From positions 1-64,000 of the forward strand of contig NZ_JAKLTQ010000019.1 of the NCBI RefSeq assembly GCF_022012395.1: DNA of 64,000 nt. The letters are read 5' to 3'. Below are positions 25,363-34,726 of this stretch, in pieces. Origin of the DNA: Arthrobacter hankyongi (GTDB lineage Bacteria > Actinomycetota > Actinomycetes > Actinomycetales > Micrococcaceae). A model generated the notes under the pieces. That model did not search any database. It was not told the origin of the DNA and saw only the letters and a program-made list of their open reading frames with translations. Numbering within the stretch: the stretch's first letter is position 1; every line of letters begins with the position of its first letter. The position numbers were made by a program, and so were the translations under genes.

Positions 25363-26325
25363 TTGAGGATTTTGGAACGCACCGTGGTCAAATCCGGGCA
25401 GCGCGTCAGCGTCCGGGTGCCGGCGACCAGCGCCAATCTCGGTCCGGGATTCGACAGCCTGGGCCTGGCCCTGGGCCTGCATGATTCGGTGACCCTGGAA
25501 ACCACCGACGACGGCATTTTCCGCGCGAACGTCACCGGTGAGGGAGCCTCCACGCTGCCCACCGATGAAACCCACCTGATCATCAGGACGGTGCGCGAAA
25601 CCCTCGAAGCGGCCGGGTTCAGTGCCGCCGGGCTGCGGCTGCGGGCCGAGAACGTGATCCCGCACGGCCGGGGGCTGGGTTCCTCGGCAGCGGCCATCGT
25701 CTCGGCCGTCCTGGCCGCGAACGCGCTGCTGCCCGCCGAGGCGCAGCTCGGCGCGGCGCAGATCCTGCAGCGTTGTTCCGAGCTGGAGGGCCATCCGGAC
25801 AACGTCGCGCCCGCGCTGGCCGGCCGGCTGGCCATTTCCTGGGAGGACGACGGCGCCTACCGCAGTACCGCGGTGGATATCGATCCGCACATCGTCCCGG
25901 TGGTGGCCATCCCGGCCTACGAGCTCTCCACCGAGCTGGCCCGGGACCTGCTGCCCGGTGCGGTGCCGCACGCGGCGGCGGCTGCCAACTCCGGCCGCGC
26001 CGCGCTGCTGGTGCAGGCGCTGACCCGGGATCCCGCGCTGCTGCTGCCCGGCACCGTCGATGCCCTGCACCAGGCCCACCGTGCGCCGGCGATGCGGCCC
26101 AGTGCGGACTTGATCCACGCCCTGCGTGCGGCCGGCCATGCGGCAGTCGTCTCCGGGGCCGGACCGACGGTGATGACGCTGGCAGCTAACCAGGACCAGG
26201 CCGCGGCGGTGGAAGCACTGATCGCCGAACACCTGAAGTACTCCGAATTGCCCGACGGCTGGCGCGTCCTCAGGCTCGCAGTTGACATGGAAGGTGCTAA
26301 AGTAAGTATGCACCCCCGGAATTAA
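25363..26325 (+). CDS. thrB: Homoserine kinase
   Basis: GHMP kinase that phosphorylates homoserine for threonine synthase. 320 aa, with ATP-binding loop PHGRGLGSSAAAI near residue 105, substrate motif PATSANLGPGFDS near residue 22 and C-terminal GAGPTVM. The start is uncertain: TTG 25363, TTG 25372 and GTG 25384 are all in frame before the first conserved residue. The 3' end overlaps a good -35 hexamer that probably serves rho. Confidence 0.93.
   Translation: MRILERTVVKSGQRVSVRVPATSANLGPGFDSLGLALGLHDSVTLETTDDGIFRANVTGEGASTLPTDETHLIIRTVRETLEAAGFSAAGLRLRAENVIPHGRGLGSSAAAIVSAVLAANALLPAEAQLGAAQILQRCSELEGHPDNVAPALAGRLAISWEDDGAYRSTAVDIDPHIVPVVAIPAYELSTELARDLLPGAVPHAAAAANSGRAALLVQALTRDPALLLPGTVDALHQAHRAPAMRPSADLIHALRAAGHAAVVSGAGPTVMTLAANQDQAAAVEALIAEHLKYSELPDGWRVLRLAVDMEGAKVSMHPRN
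26282..26309 (+). promoter_or_regulatory. Candidate rho promoter inside the thrB end
   Basis: A perfect TTGACA -35 (26282-26287) and AAGTAT (26304-26309) are separated by 16 bp. The start would be near 26316, giving a leader of about 400 nt. Confidence 0.38.
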
Positions 26326-26352
26326 CCGGCCGAAACAAGCCGGCACGGTTAA
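26322..26352 (+). terminator. Hairpin after thrB or at the rho leader start
   Basis: TTAACCG pairs with CGGTTAA and GCC with GGC across one bulged A. Either attenuates read-through from the threonine operon or caps the rho leader. Confidence 0.4.
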
Positions 26353-26723
26353 CCGGCACGGGAAGCTTCCGATCGGCCACAGCCTGATCAATCGCGTATT
26401 GGTCCGGTACGGTATTGATTCCCATCAGTATTGAATGCACCAGCACGGACGCATTTGTGGATCGAGACGTGGTTAACCGATGTATCGGTGCAGCCTTCCA
26501 GGACCCGCCACGCGTTCCGCAGGTGTCCGTACCGCCACTGGCACAACGGCACACCCGGGCCCGGGCGAATGGTCCCGCCAGGCTCTATCTATCACTCGGC
26601 TTTGCTCGGTCCAAGCCGAAAGCAAACCCGAACCCGGCCGGGCTTCTGATGCACCGGACGGGAGCAAAAACGAACGCGGTCCTGTTCCCATCGGGACCGC
26701 CCGACGAGGGGGAAGGAACCTTC
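26326..26723 (+). other. Long leader region upstream of rho
   Basis: 398 bp without a credible gene. After the hairpin the sequence is less GC-rich than its surroundings (26380-26480), then C-rich. The rho ribosome-binding site GGAAGGA is at 26711-26717. Rho genes in several bacteria autoregulate by Rho-dependent attenuation in such leaders, so this may be an autoregulatory rut region; that is inference. Confidence 0.45.
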
Positions 26724-28811
26724 GTGACAGAAACCACTGACCTGATTACGGGTGTGGAAGAAAAAGCAGACTCTGCTGCGCCCAAGAGCGCAGGTCTTGC
26801 CGGTCTTAAGCTTGCGCAGCTTCAGGTCCTGGCCGGCCAGCTGGGAATCACCGGCGGTTCGCGGATGCGCAAGGGCGACCTGGTCGCTGCCATCGCGGAC
26901 CACCAGCGCGGTTCGGCCGTTGCCGACCGTCCGGTCCGGCGCGCCACCAAGGCCGCTGAGCAGGAAACGGCGCAGCCGGCAGCCGCCGCCGGCACCACGG
27001 TGAACGAGGCCCCGGCCGAACCGGCCGCCGAGCCCAGGAAGGACGGCGGCGATCCGGTCAAGGCTGCCGAGCGCGTCAGCCGCACCCGCAACCGCAACCG
27101 CCGCGCAACCTCGGATGGCACTGTCGCCCCGGCCGAGGCGAAGACCGGGACCGCCGCTGAGCACGGCGCGCCGGTTGAAACCGCCCCGGTTGAAGCCGGG
27201 ACTGAAGCCCAGGCCGCCGCACCGGGCACCGAGGCCAGGACCGAAGCGGAAGCCGGCAGCGGCCGCCGCAGCCGCAGCCGTTCGCGCCGGGCAGAGGCAC
27301 CGGCCGAAGCCCCGCAGTCCGAGGCGCCGGCCGAAGCTGCCCAGCCGGAGGCCCAGGCCCAGCCCGAGGCTCAGACCGAGTCCGGCCAGGACCGCCGCAC
27401 CGAGCGTCGCGAGCGTAGCCGCAACCGCAACGAGCAGCGCGACGGCGGCCGCGAGGGCGGTCGCGACAATGCCGAGCGCAGCCACGAGGACGGCGAGGAC
27501 GGCGGCCGCAACCGCCGCAACCGCCGTGACCGCAGCCGCGGCCGGGACGGTCGGGACAACGAGCCCGGCAGCCGCTTCCGGGACCGTAATGACCGCCGCC
27601 GCGGCCGCAACCAGGGCCCGGAGGTCGACGACACGGAGATCAGCGAGGACGATGTCCTGCTGCCGGTGGCCGGCATTCTCGATGTGCTGGACAACTACGC
27701 CTTCGTGCGCACTTCGGGCTACCTGCCCGGCCCCAACGACGTCTACGTCTCGCTGGCCCAGGTGAAGAAGTACCACCTGCGCAAGGGCGACGCCGTCGTC
27801 GGTGCCATCCGCGCTCCGCGCGACGGCGAGAATCCGGGCCATAACAGCCGCCAGAAGTTCAACGCCCTGGTCCGCCTGACCTCCGTCAACGGCAAGCCCG
27901 CCGAGGACAACAAGGACCGCGTCGAGTTCAACAAGCTCGTGCCGCTCTACCCGTCCCAGCGCCTGCGCCTGGAGACCGAGCCGAAGAAGATCGGCCCGCG
28001 TGTCATCGACCTGGTGGCCCCGATCGGCAAGGGCCAGCGCGGCCTGATCGTCTCCCCGCCGAAGGCCGGCAAGACGCTGATCCTGCAGTCCATCGCCAAC
28101 GCGATCACCATCAACAACCCCGAGGTCCACCTCATGATGGTGCTGGTCGACGAGCGTCCGGAAGAAGTCACGGACATGCAGCGCACGGTCAAGGGCGAGG
28201 TTATCGCCTCGACCTTCGACCGCCCGGCGGACGACCACACCACCGTGGCCGAGCTGGCGATCGAGCGTGCGAAGCGCCTGGTCGAAATGGGCATGGACGT
28301 GGTGGTGCTGCTCGACTCGATGACCCGTCTGGGCCGTGCCTACAACCTGAGCGCACCGGCCTCGGGCCGTATCCTCTCCGGCGGTGTGGATTCCTCTGCG
28401 CTGTACCCGCCGAAGCGCTTCTTTGGTGCCGCCCGCAACATCGAGAACGGCGGCTCGCTGACCATCCTGGCTACCGCGCTGGTCGAGACCGGCTCCAAGA
28501 TGGACGAAGTGATCTTCGAGGAGTTCAAGGGCACCGGCAACATGGAGCTGCGGCTGTCGCGCCAGCTGGCCGACAAGCGCATCTTCCCGGCGGTGGACGT
28601 CAACGCGTCCGGCACCCGCCGTGAGGAGAACCTGCTTTCGCCGGAGGAAGTCAAGATCATGTGGAAGCTGCGCCGGGTGCTTTCGGGCCTGGATACGCAG
28701 CAGGCGCTGGAACTGCTGACCGGCAAGATCCGGGAGACTCAGTCCAACGTCGAGTTCCTGATGCAGGTGCAGAAGACGACGCTGGGCTCGAAGTCCGACG
28801 ACGACAAGTAG
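26724..28811 (+). CDS. rho: Transcription termination factor Rho
   Basis: Hexameric RNA-dependent ATPase that ends transcription. 695 aa, far longer than the 419-aa E. coli protein. The Rho_N helical domain (about 25-65) and cold-shock RNA-binding domain (about 310-375) are separated by some 240 residues, first Ala/Glu/Pro-rich, then rich in Arg, Asn, Asp and Gly. The motor follows: Walker A PPKAGKT (around 444-451), Walker [15 protein letters not shown] and the Q/R-loop region. Such insertions are typical of high-GC Actinobacteria. GTG 26724 is chosen for its ribosome-binding site; the frame is open far upstream. Confidence 0.95.
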   Translation: MTETTDLITGVEEKADSAAPKSAGLAGLKLAQLQVLAGQLGITGGSRMRKGDLVAAIADHQRGSAVADRPVRRATKAAEQETAQPAAAAGTTVNEAPAEPAAEPRKDGGDPVKAAERVSRTRNRNRRATSDGTVAPAEAKTGTAAEHGAPVETAPVEAGTEAQAAAPGTEARTEAEAGSGRRSRSRSRRAEAPAEAPQSEAPAEAAQPEAQAQPEAQTESGQDRRTERRERSRNRNEQRDGGREGGRDNAERSHEDGEDGGRNRRNRRDRSRGRDGRDNEPGSRFRDRNDRRRGRNQGPEVDDTEISEDDVLLPVAGILDVLDNYAFVRTSGYLPGPNDVYVSLAQVKKYHLRKGDAVVGAIRAPRDGENPGHNSRQKFNALVRLTSVNGKPAEDNKDRVEFNKLVPLYPSQRLRLETEPKKIGPRVIDLVAPIGKGQRGLIVSPPKAGKTLILQSIANAITINNPEVHLMMVLVDERPEEVTDMQRTVKGEVIASTFDRPADDHTTVAELAIERAKRLVEMGMDVVVLLDSMTRLGRAYNLSAPASGRILSGGVDSSALYPPKRFFGAARNIENGGSLTILATALVETGSKMDEVIFEEFKGTGNMELRLSRQLADKRIFPAVDVNASGTRREENLLSPEEVKIMWKLRRVLSGLDTQQALELLTGKIRETQSNVEFLMQVQKTTLGSKSDDDK

Positions 28812-28821
28812 CTGCGTTTAC

Positions 28822-28878
28822 GCCGTCCAGAATTTTTCCGGCCCCGCCTCCCGCCGGGCCGGAAAAATTCTGGACGGC
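28822..28878 (+). terminator. Very long hairpin terminator after rho
   Basis: Perfect 23-bp stem (28822-28844 with 28856-28878) around an 11-nt loop, 10 bp after the rho stop. The AT-rich middle of the stem (AATTTTT/AAAAATT) is unusual here. A GCGTTTA direct repeat flanks the structure. Confidence 0.8.
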
Positions 28879-28963
28879 TTTGCGTTTAAGTCACCGTGAG
28901 TCGCCGACTGCGGTTGGCGCCGTCGTTATCTAGACTTAATAAAGAGTCGAAAGAGGTTTGAAG

Positions 28964-30043
28964 ATGTTTGAGTCCGTGCAGGGCTTGTTGGACGAGCATG
29001 CTCAGCTGCAGCAGCAGTTGAGCGATCCGGCGGTGTATGCCGATCAGTCGCTGGCCCGGAAGCTGGGACGGCGCTCGGCCCAGCTGAACGGCATCGTCGA
29101 GGCCCACAAGCGCTGGTCGCAGCTGAGCGGCGACCTCGAAGCCGCGCGCGAAATGGCGGACGAAGACCCGGAGTTCGCTGCCGAGGTGCCGAAGCTGGAG
29201 GAGGACCTGGCCGTGGCGCAGGAGAGGCTGCGCCGGCTGCTGATCCCGCGCGACCCGGACGATGCGCGCAATGTGATCATCGAGGTCAAGGGCGGTGAAG
29301 GCGGCGACGAGGCCGCGCTGTTCGCCGGAGACCTGCTGCGGATGTACACCCGGTACGCCGAATCCAAGGGCTGGAAGACCGAGATCCTCTCCTCCACCGA
29401 GTCCGATCTGGGCGGCTACAAGGACGTGCAGGTGGCGATCAAGGGCAGCTCGAACGATCCGGCCGAGGGCGTCTACGCGCACCTGAAGTTCGAAGGCGGC
29501 GTGCACCGGGTCCAGCGCGTGCCCGTCACCGAGTCCCAGGGCCGGATCCATACCTCGGCCGCCGGTGTGCTGGTTTTCCCGGAAGTGGATGAGCCCGAAG
29601 AGATCGAGATCAACCAGAACGACCTGAAGATCGATGTCTACCGTTCGTCGGGTCCGGGCGGACAGTCCGTGAACACCACCGACTCGGCCGTGCGCATCAC
29701 CCACCTGCCCACCGGCATCGTGGTGGCCATGCAGAATGAAAAGTCACAGCTGCAGAACCGCGAGGCGGCAATGCGTGTGCTGCGTTCGCGCCTGCTGGCC
29801 CACCAGCAGGAGCAGATCGACGCCGAGAACGCGGACCTGCGCAAGTCCCAGGTCCGCACCATGGACCGGTCGGAGCGGATCCGCACCTACAACTATCCGG
29901 AAAACCGGATTGCGGACCACCGCACCGGCTACAAGGCCTACAACCTGGACGCCGTGATGAACGGGGAACTGGAGCCGGTGATCCAGTCCGCAATCGAGAT
30001 GGACGAACAGCACCGGCTGGACGCCATCGGCGGGGACCACTAG
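28964..30043 (+). CDS. prfA: Peptide chain release factor 1
   Basis: Releases finished polypeptides at UAA and UAG. 359 aa, with the catalytic GGQ at 232-234 ([10 protein letters not shown]) and stop-codon recognition region around [15 protein letters not shown] 28964 is used because AAGAGG lies 7 nt upstream; the in-frame TTG at 28958 lies too close to that site. The next gene, prmC, encodes the methyltransferase that modifies the GGQ glutamine. Confidence 0.95.
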   Translation: MFESVQGLLDEHAQLQQQLSDPAVYADQSLARKLGRRSAQLNGIVEAHKRWSQLSGDLEAAREMADEDPEFAAEVPKLEEDLAVAQERLRRLLIPRDPDDARNVIIEVKGGEGGDEAALFAGDLLRMYTRYAESKGWKTEILSSTESDLGGYKDVQVAIKGSSNDPAEGVYAHLKFEGGVHRVQRVPVTESQGRIHTSAAGVLVFPEVDEPEEIEINQNDLKIDVYRSSGPGGQSVNTTDSAVRITHLPTGIVVAMQNEKSQLQNREAAMRVLRSRLLAHQQEQIDAENADLRKSQVRTMDRSERIRTYNYPENRIADHRTGYKAYNLDAVMNGELEPVIQSAIEMDEQHRLDAIGGDH

Positions 30044-30049
30044 CCGGCG

Positions 30050-30895
30050 GTGGAGAGCCAGGATCTTGCCGCCGCGCTGAGGGCCGCGGCGGCAGTGCTT
30101 GCCGAGGCCGGAGTACCGAGCCCGAGGGTGGACGCCGAACTGCTGGCTGCCCACCTGCTGGGCGAGAGCGTGGGCCGGGTCCGTGCCTTGGCCCTGGCCG
30201 GTGCTCCGGCACCGGAGGGACTGGACGGCCTGGTGGCCGAGCGCGCCCAGCGGGTGCCGCTGCAGCACATCACCGGCCGGGCCCAGTTCCGCTACCTCGA
30301 GCTGCAGGTGGGGCCGGGAGTCTTCGTGCCCCGGCCGGAAACCGAAATCGTGGTCCAGCATGCCATCGACCATGCCCACGGCCTGGCCAGGCCGAAGATG
30401 GCGGACCTGGGCACCGGCTCCGGCGCCATTGCCGGCGCGCTGGCCACCGAAGTGCCCGGCTCCCGCGTGTACGCGGTGGAACTGAGCGAACTGGCGCATG
30501 CCTGGGCCGAACGCAACCTGGCACCGCTCGGCGTCGAGCTGGTGCTGGGGGACCTGCGGACGGCCCTGGCCGAACATGACGGAACGTTCGACGTCGTGGT
30601 TTCCAACCCGCCGTACATTCCCGCCGAGGCCGTGCCGCGCGAGCCCGAGGTAGCCGAACATGATCCTCAGCTGGCGCTCTACGGCGGGGGAGCCGATGGC
30701 CTGGAACTGCCGGCGGCAGCGGCCGCTGCGGCTGCCCGGCTGCTCAAGCCCGGCGGTTATTTCATCATGGAACACGCCGAGGTCCAGGCCGCTGCCGTGG
30801 CCCGGCTGCTCGAAGCTTCGGGCCGGTGGCGGGATGTCGCCACGGTCCTGGACCTGACCGGACGCGAGCGCGCTACGTCGGCGCTGCTGCGCTGA
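30050..30895 (+). CDS. prmC: Release factor glutamine methyltransferase
   Basis: SAM-dependent N5-glutamine methyltransferase of RF1/RF2 (HemK family), 281 aa. It has the SAM motif DLGTGSGAIAGAL and the catalytic NPPY at 186-189. An N-terminal helical substrate-binding domain precedes them. The GTG start lies 6 bp after the prfA stop, so enzyme and substrate are made together. Confidence 0.94.
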   Translation: MESQDLAAALRAAAAVLAEAGVPSPRVDAELLAAHLLGESVGRVRALALAGAPAPEGLDGLVAERAQRVPLQHITGRAQFRYLELQVGPGVFVPRPETEIVVQHAIDHAHGLARPKMADLGTGSGAIAGALATEVPGSRVYAVELSELAHAWAERNLAPLGVELVLGDLRTALAEHDGTFDVVVSNPPYIPAEAVPREPEVAEHDPQLALYGGGADGLELPAAAAAAAARLLKPGGYFIMEHAEVQAAAVARLLEASGRWRDVATVLDLTGRERATSALLR

Positions 30896-30921
30896 ACGAC
30901 CGGTCCTGATCGCAAGAATGA

Positions 30922-30927
30922 AAGAAT
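30922..30927 (+). promoter_or_regulatory. -10 element of a leaderless promoter (tsaC-like gene)
   Basis: AAGAAT lies 6 nt before GTG 30934; A at position 2 and T at position 6 are kept. Weaker than the other cases. Confidence 0.35.
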
Positions 30928-30933
30928 GAACCT

Positions 30934-31710
30934 GTGACCACCACCTTCAATTGCACGGATGACGTCCAGCGAAGCGAGGGAATCGCCGCTGCCCAATCGG
31001 CCATCGCCGCCAGGCAGTGCGTGGTGATGCCGACGGACACCGTCTATGGCATTGCCGCGGATGCTTTTTCGCCGCAGGCGGTTGCCACCCTGCTGGCCGC
31101 CAAGGGACGCGGCCGCAACATGCCGCCGCCGGTGCTGATCCCGCGGCCGCAGACCATGGACGGACTGGCTACCGGCGTGAGTGCCGAGGCCCGCGCCCTG
31201 GCCGATACCTTCTGGCCCGGTGGACTGACCCTGATCCTGCATGCCCAGCCCTCGCTGACCTGGGACCTTGGGGAAACCAGGGGTACGGTGGCCGTGCGGA
31301 TGCCCGACGACCGGCTGGCCCTGGACCTGCTGGCCCTGACCGGTCCGCTGGCCGTGTCCTCGGCGAACCGCAGCGGCCAGCCGGCCGCGCGGACTGCCGC
31401 CGAGGCGCTGGAACAGTTGGCCGAGGCGGTCGAGGTCTACCTTGAGGACGGCCCGCGTCCGGGCGCAAATGCGGCCGTAAACGCCGCCGAAAATACCGAC
31501 GATGCCCCCGGGGCGGACGGTGCGCAGTCCCTGCCGTCCACCATTGTGGACTGCACCAGCGCACCTTTCCGCGTGGTGCGCCAGGGCACCATCAGCCTGG
31601 CGGCGCTGCGCGAGGTGGTCCCCGGGATCATGGGTGCCGGGCCGGAAGGCAGCGAGGAAAGCGGGCCGGCGGCCGCGCCGGCCACCGACGCGGCGGAAGG
31701 TAACAAATGA
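30934..31710 (+). CDS. tsaC: L-threonylcarbamoyladenylate synthase
   Basis: YrdC/Sua5-fold enzyme that makes threonylcarbamoyl-AMP for the t6A modification of tRNA. 258 aa. The core (about 10-190) has MPTDTVYGIAADA, TFWPGGLTLIL, VAVRMPDD and SSANRSGQPA; RQGTISLAALR closes it. An extra Ala/Asp-rich loop near 175-200 and a Gly/Ala-rich tail explain the length. It lacks the separate C-terminal Sua5 domain. The GTG start may be leaderless. It overlaps the next gene by 4 bp. Confidence 0.9.
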   Translation: MTTTFNCTDDVQRSEGIAAAQSAIAARQCVVMPTDTVYGIAADAFSPQAVATLLAAKGRGRNMPPPVLIPRPQTMDGLATGVSAEARALADTFWPGGLTLILHAQPSLTWDLGETRGTVAVRMPDDRLALDLLALTGPLAVSSANRSGQPAARTAAEALEQLAEAVEVYLEDGPRPGANAAVNAAENTDDAPGADGAQSLPSTIVDCTSAPFRVVRQGTISLAALREVVPGIMGAGPEGSEESGPAAAPATDAAEGNK

Positions 31711-33608
31711 TTTCCGGCGCCAGGCCCGAGTTGACCAGGACGGCCAGCAGCGACCGGACCATGTGGCTGTGGTCCCAGGTGCTGCTGGACGCCTTCGCCT
31801 GGATCGTGGCCATTGTGCTGGCCATGGTGCTGCGTTACGAGGTTACCTTCGACATCGCCAAGCTGCCCGGGGTCATCGCCATCTGCGCCCTGGCCATCGC
31901 GGCGCAGATCGCCGTCGGGTCGGCCCTGGCCCTATACCGGGGCCGATACAGTTTCGGCAGCTTCCATGAGGCGAAGCTGCTGGTGATCGTCACCGTCTCG
32001 GTATCGGTCATCCTGACCGTGGCCCTGCTGTTCTTCGGCATCCCGATGGGCATCGCCCGCGGTGTCGGGCTGATCGCCTTCCCGTTTGCCTGCCTGTTCA
32101 TGGCGGCGATCCGCTACCTGAAGCGGATGTATGTGGAGAGCAAAGCCAAGCCCGGCGACACCGCCGAACGGACGCTGATCTACGGCGCAGGCTTTGTCGG
32201 CAAGTCCATCGTGACCCGGATGAGCAATGACCGGCTCTCGCCGTGGCTGCCGGTGGGCCTGATCGATGACGATCCGGCCAAGAAGCATCTGCGCATTTCC
32301 AGCGTTCCGGTGCTGGGCACCGTTGAGGACCTGCCGGAGGTGGTCCGCCGCACCGGTGCCACGGTGCTGGTGATCGCCATCGCCAACGTGGACGCCAAGC
32401 ATGTGCGGCGCATCTCGGACACGGTGTCGGGGCTGAACATGAAGGTGCTGGTGGTCCCGCCGCTGAAGAAGATGCTCACGGCGGGCTCGAACTTCTCCTT
32501 CCGCGAAGTGGCCATCGAGGACCTGATCGGCCGCCAGCCGGTGGACATCCATGTGGACGCGATCGCCCACTACGTGACCGGCAAGCGGGTGCTGGTCACC
32601 GGGGCCGGCGGCTCCATCGGTTCCGAGCTGTGCCGGCAGATCCACGAGTTCGCCCCGAGCGAGCTGATCATGCTGGACCGGGACGAAAGCGGCCTGCAGG
32701 CCACCCAGATCTCGATCACCGGGCAGGGGCTGCTCTCCGGCAAGGACACGGTGCTGGCGGATATCCGCGACCCGCACGTGGTCTCCGAAATCTTCCGCGA
32801 CCGGCGGCCCGAAGTGGTCTTCCACGCGGCGGCGCTGAAGCACGTGTCGCTACTGGAGCAGTACCCGGAAGAGGCCTGGAAAACCAATGTCCTGGGCAGC
32901 CTGAACGTCCTCAACGCGGCCCGTGAGGCCGGTGTCCAGACCTTCGTGAACATCTCCACCGACAAGGCGGCCAACCCCACCACGGTGCTGGGGCACTCCA
33001 AGCGGGTGGCGGAAAAACTTACCGCCTGGATTGCCCGCCGGACCGGACGCAAGTACGTGTCGGTGCGGTTCGGCAATGTCCTGGGCAGCAGGGGCTCGGT
33101 GCTGCCGCTGTTCACCGAACAGATCCGCAAGGGCGGGCCGGTCACGGTGACGGATCCGGAGGCCACGCGGTTCTTCATGACCATTCCCGAAGCCTGCCAG
33201 CTGGTGATCCAGGCCGGGGCCATCGGCCGCGGCGGCGAGGTGCTGATCCTGGACATGGGCGAGCCGGTGCGCATCCTGGACGTGGCCCAGCGCATGATCG
33301 AGCTGTCCGGCAAGGACATCGACATCGTCTTTACGGGTCTGCGCCAGGGCGAGAAGCTGCATGAGGACCTGATCGGCGAGGGTGAGGACGATTCGCGGCC
33401 GCTGCACCCGAAGATTTCGCATGCCAGCATTGATCCGCTCAATCCTGCGGACATGAGCCTGGCCGAATGGAAGGACCGCCAGCACCTGCCCGCCGCGCCC
33501 GCGCAGCCCGCCGCGACCGCGCAGCCCGCTGCCCCGGCGCAGGCCGCCGCGCCTGCCCAGCCCGCCGCGCCGGAGCCGAGCGCTCCGGCGTCGGAAGTGC
33601 TGCCGTGA
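31707..33608 (+). CDS. Membrane nucleoside-diphosphate-sugar epimerase/dehydratase (CapD/PglF-like)
   Basis: 633 aa. Four N-terminal transmembrane helices (first 115 residues) precede a CoA-binding-like Rossmann domain (GAGFVGKSI) and then a SDR domain with VTGAGGSIGSE near residue 300. The catalytic segment is STDKAANPTTVLGHSKR, where Leu428 replaces the tyrosine of classical SDRs, as in WbpM/PglF-type 4,6-dehydratases where that residue is non-Tyr. It probably makes a modified UDP-sugar for surface glycans. The last 40 residues are an Ala/Pro/Gln low-complexity tail. Coupled by 4-bp overlaps to both neighbours. Confidence 0.87.
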   Translation: MISGARPELTRTASSDRTMWLWSQVLLDAFAWIVAIVLAMVLRYEVTFDIAKLPGVIAICALAIAAQIAVGSALALYRGRYSFGSFHEAKLLVIVTVSVSVILTVALLFFGIPMGIARGVGLIAFPFACLFMAAIRYLKRMYVESKAKPGDTAERTLIYGAGFVGKSIVTRMSNDRLSPWLPVGLIDDDPAKKHLRISSVPVLGTVEDLPEVVRRTGATVLVIAIANVDAKHVRRISDTVSGLNMKVLVVPPLKKMLTAGSNFSFREVAIEDLIGRQPVDIHVDAIAHYVTGKRVLVTGAGGSIGSELCRQIHEFAPSELIMLDRDESGLQATQISITGQGLLSGKDTVLADIRDPHVVSEIFRDRRPEVVFHAAALKHVSLLEQYPEEAWKTNVLGSLNVLNAAREAGVQTFVNISTDKAANPTTVLGHSKRVAEKLTAWIARRTGRKYVSVRFGNVLGSRGSVLPLFTEQIRKGGPVTVTDPEATRFFMTIPEACQLVIQAGAIGRGGEVLILDMGEPVRILDVAQRMIELSGKDIDIVFTGLRQGEKLHEDLIGEGEDDSRPLHPKISHASIDPLNPADMSLAEWKDRQHLPAAPAQPAATAQPAAPAQAAAPAQPAAPEPSAPASEVLP

Positions 33609-34606
33609 TCTTCGCGTTCGCGGCCGTGGCCGCAGCCTTCCTGTTGAGCCTGCTGCTGCCGTTCGGACTCAAGCCGCTGCTGGTCCGGCTCGGCGTCCTG
33701 GATGTACCGAACGAGCGGTCCTCACACAGCACCGTCACGGTCCGCGGGGTGGGCCTGACGGTGGCCACCGGCCTGCTGGCCGGATTGCTGCTGGCCCTGC
33801 CGGCGGTGGAGCCCGAGGAGCGGCCGCTGCTCGGCACCGTGGCGGCCGTCGCCGCGGCGTCCGCCCTGCTGGGCTGGCTCGAGGATTACCGCGGCGTCTC
33901 GGTCCGGGTACGTGCCCTGCTCCAGTGCCTGATCGGCGCGGGCGGCACCGCCCTGGTGGTCTACCTGACCGATACCTCCTGGTGGTGGGTTCCGGTGGGA
34001 ACCCTGGCCGTTGCCGGCTATATCAACGCCACCAATTTCATGGACGGGATCAACGGCATCTCCGGCCTGCACGGGCTGAGCGTCGGGCTGCTCTTTGCCG
34101 CGGCGGGTGCGGTCTACGACGAACGCTGGCTGTTGCTGGCCGGCCTGGTCGTGGCAGCCGCCTTCGCGGCCTTCCTGCCGTGGAACCTTGGCCGGGACAA
34201 TGTCTTCCTGGGCGATGTCGGCAGCTACCTGCTCGGCGGCAGCCTGGCGGTGCTCGGCGTGGCCGGTTTCCTGGCCGGAGTGCCAGCCGAAGCCCTCCTC
34301 GGTCCGGTCACCATCTACCTGGCGGACACCGCGGCCACCTTGCTGCGCCGGATCGGCGCGGGGGAGCAGTGGTATGCCCCGCACCGCCAGCATGTCTACC
34401 AGCGCCTGACCGACGTCGGCTTCAGCCACCTGAAGTCGGCGCTGTTTGTGACCGGCTGCTCCGTGCTGACCGGGTTGTGCGGCTTCCTCGCGGCCCAGAG
34501 CGGACTCGCCGGGAAGCTGTCAGCACTCTTCGCCGCCGCCGCCGTCGTCGCGTTCTACCTGCGTTCACCGGCAATCTTCGGCCGCCGCCGGGCAGACGTC
34601 CGCTGA
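33605..34606 (+). CDS. Polyprenyl-phosphate sugar-1-phosphate transferase (WecA/MraY family)
   Basis: 333-aa multi-pass enzyme that links a sugar-phosphate to undecaprenyl (or decaprenyl) phosphate. About ten transmembrane helices. Conserved cytoplasmic motifs: DVPNERSSH, NATNFMDGING with the catalytic aspartate, FLGDVGSYLLGG, and the APHRQHVYQRL loop. It is the positional equivalent of Rv1302 (rfe/wecA), so it probably starts cell-wall linkage-unit or teichoic acid-type glycans. GTG start overlaps the epimerase stop by 4 bp. Confidence 0.86.
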   Translation: MIFAFAAVAAAFLLSLLLPFGLKPLLVRLGVLDVPNERSSHSTVTVRGVGLTVATGLLAGLLLALPAVEPEERPLLGTVAAVAAASALLGWLEDYRGVSVRVRALLQCLIGAGGTALVVYLTDTSWWWVPVGTLAVAGYINATNFMDGINGISGLHGLSVGLLFAAAGAVYDERWLLLAGLVVAAAFAAFLPWNLGRDNVFLGDVGSYLLGGSLAVLGVAGFLAGVPAEALLGPVTIYLADTAATLLRRIGAGEQWYAPHRQHVYQRLTDVGFSHLKSALFVTGCSVLTGLCGFLAAQSGLAGKLSALFAAAAVVAFYLRSPAIFGRRRADVR

Positions 34607-34641
34607 CCGGCGCCTGGTCGCGCAGCGTCTTCTATCTCATG

Positions 34642-34647
34642 TAGAAT
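34642..34647 (+). promoter_or_regulatory. -10 candidate for the ATP synthase operon
   Basis: TAGAAT is a good TANNNT match 79 bp before the atpI ATG. No convincing -35 at normal spacing. Confidence 0.4.
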
Positions 34648-34726
34648 TTATCTGGCCGTGCCGAGCGGCCAACCATCGTACTGCCCAGGCCGCCGTGCCT
34701 CGCGCGCCCGACCCGAACGGACAGCC

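Noticed and set aside
25363-25384. Confident choice of thrB start
   Set aside because: Three non-ATG codons are equally plausible, so the longest is reported with a note instead.
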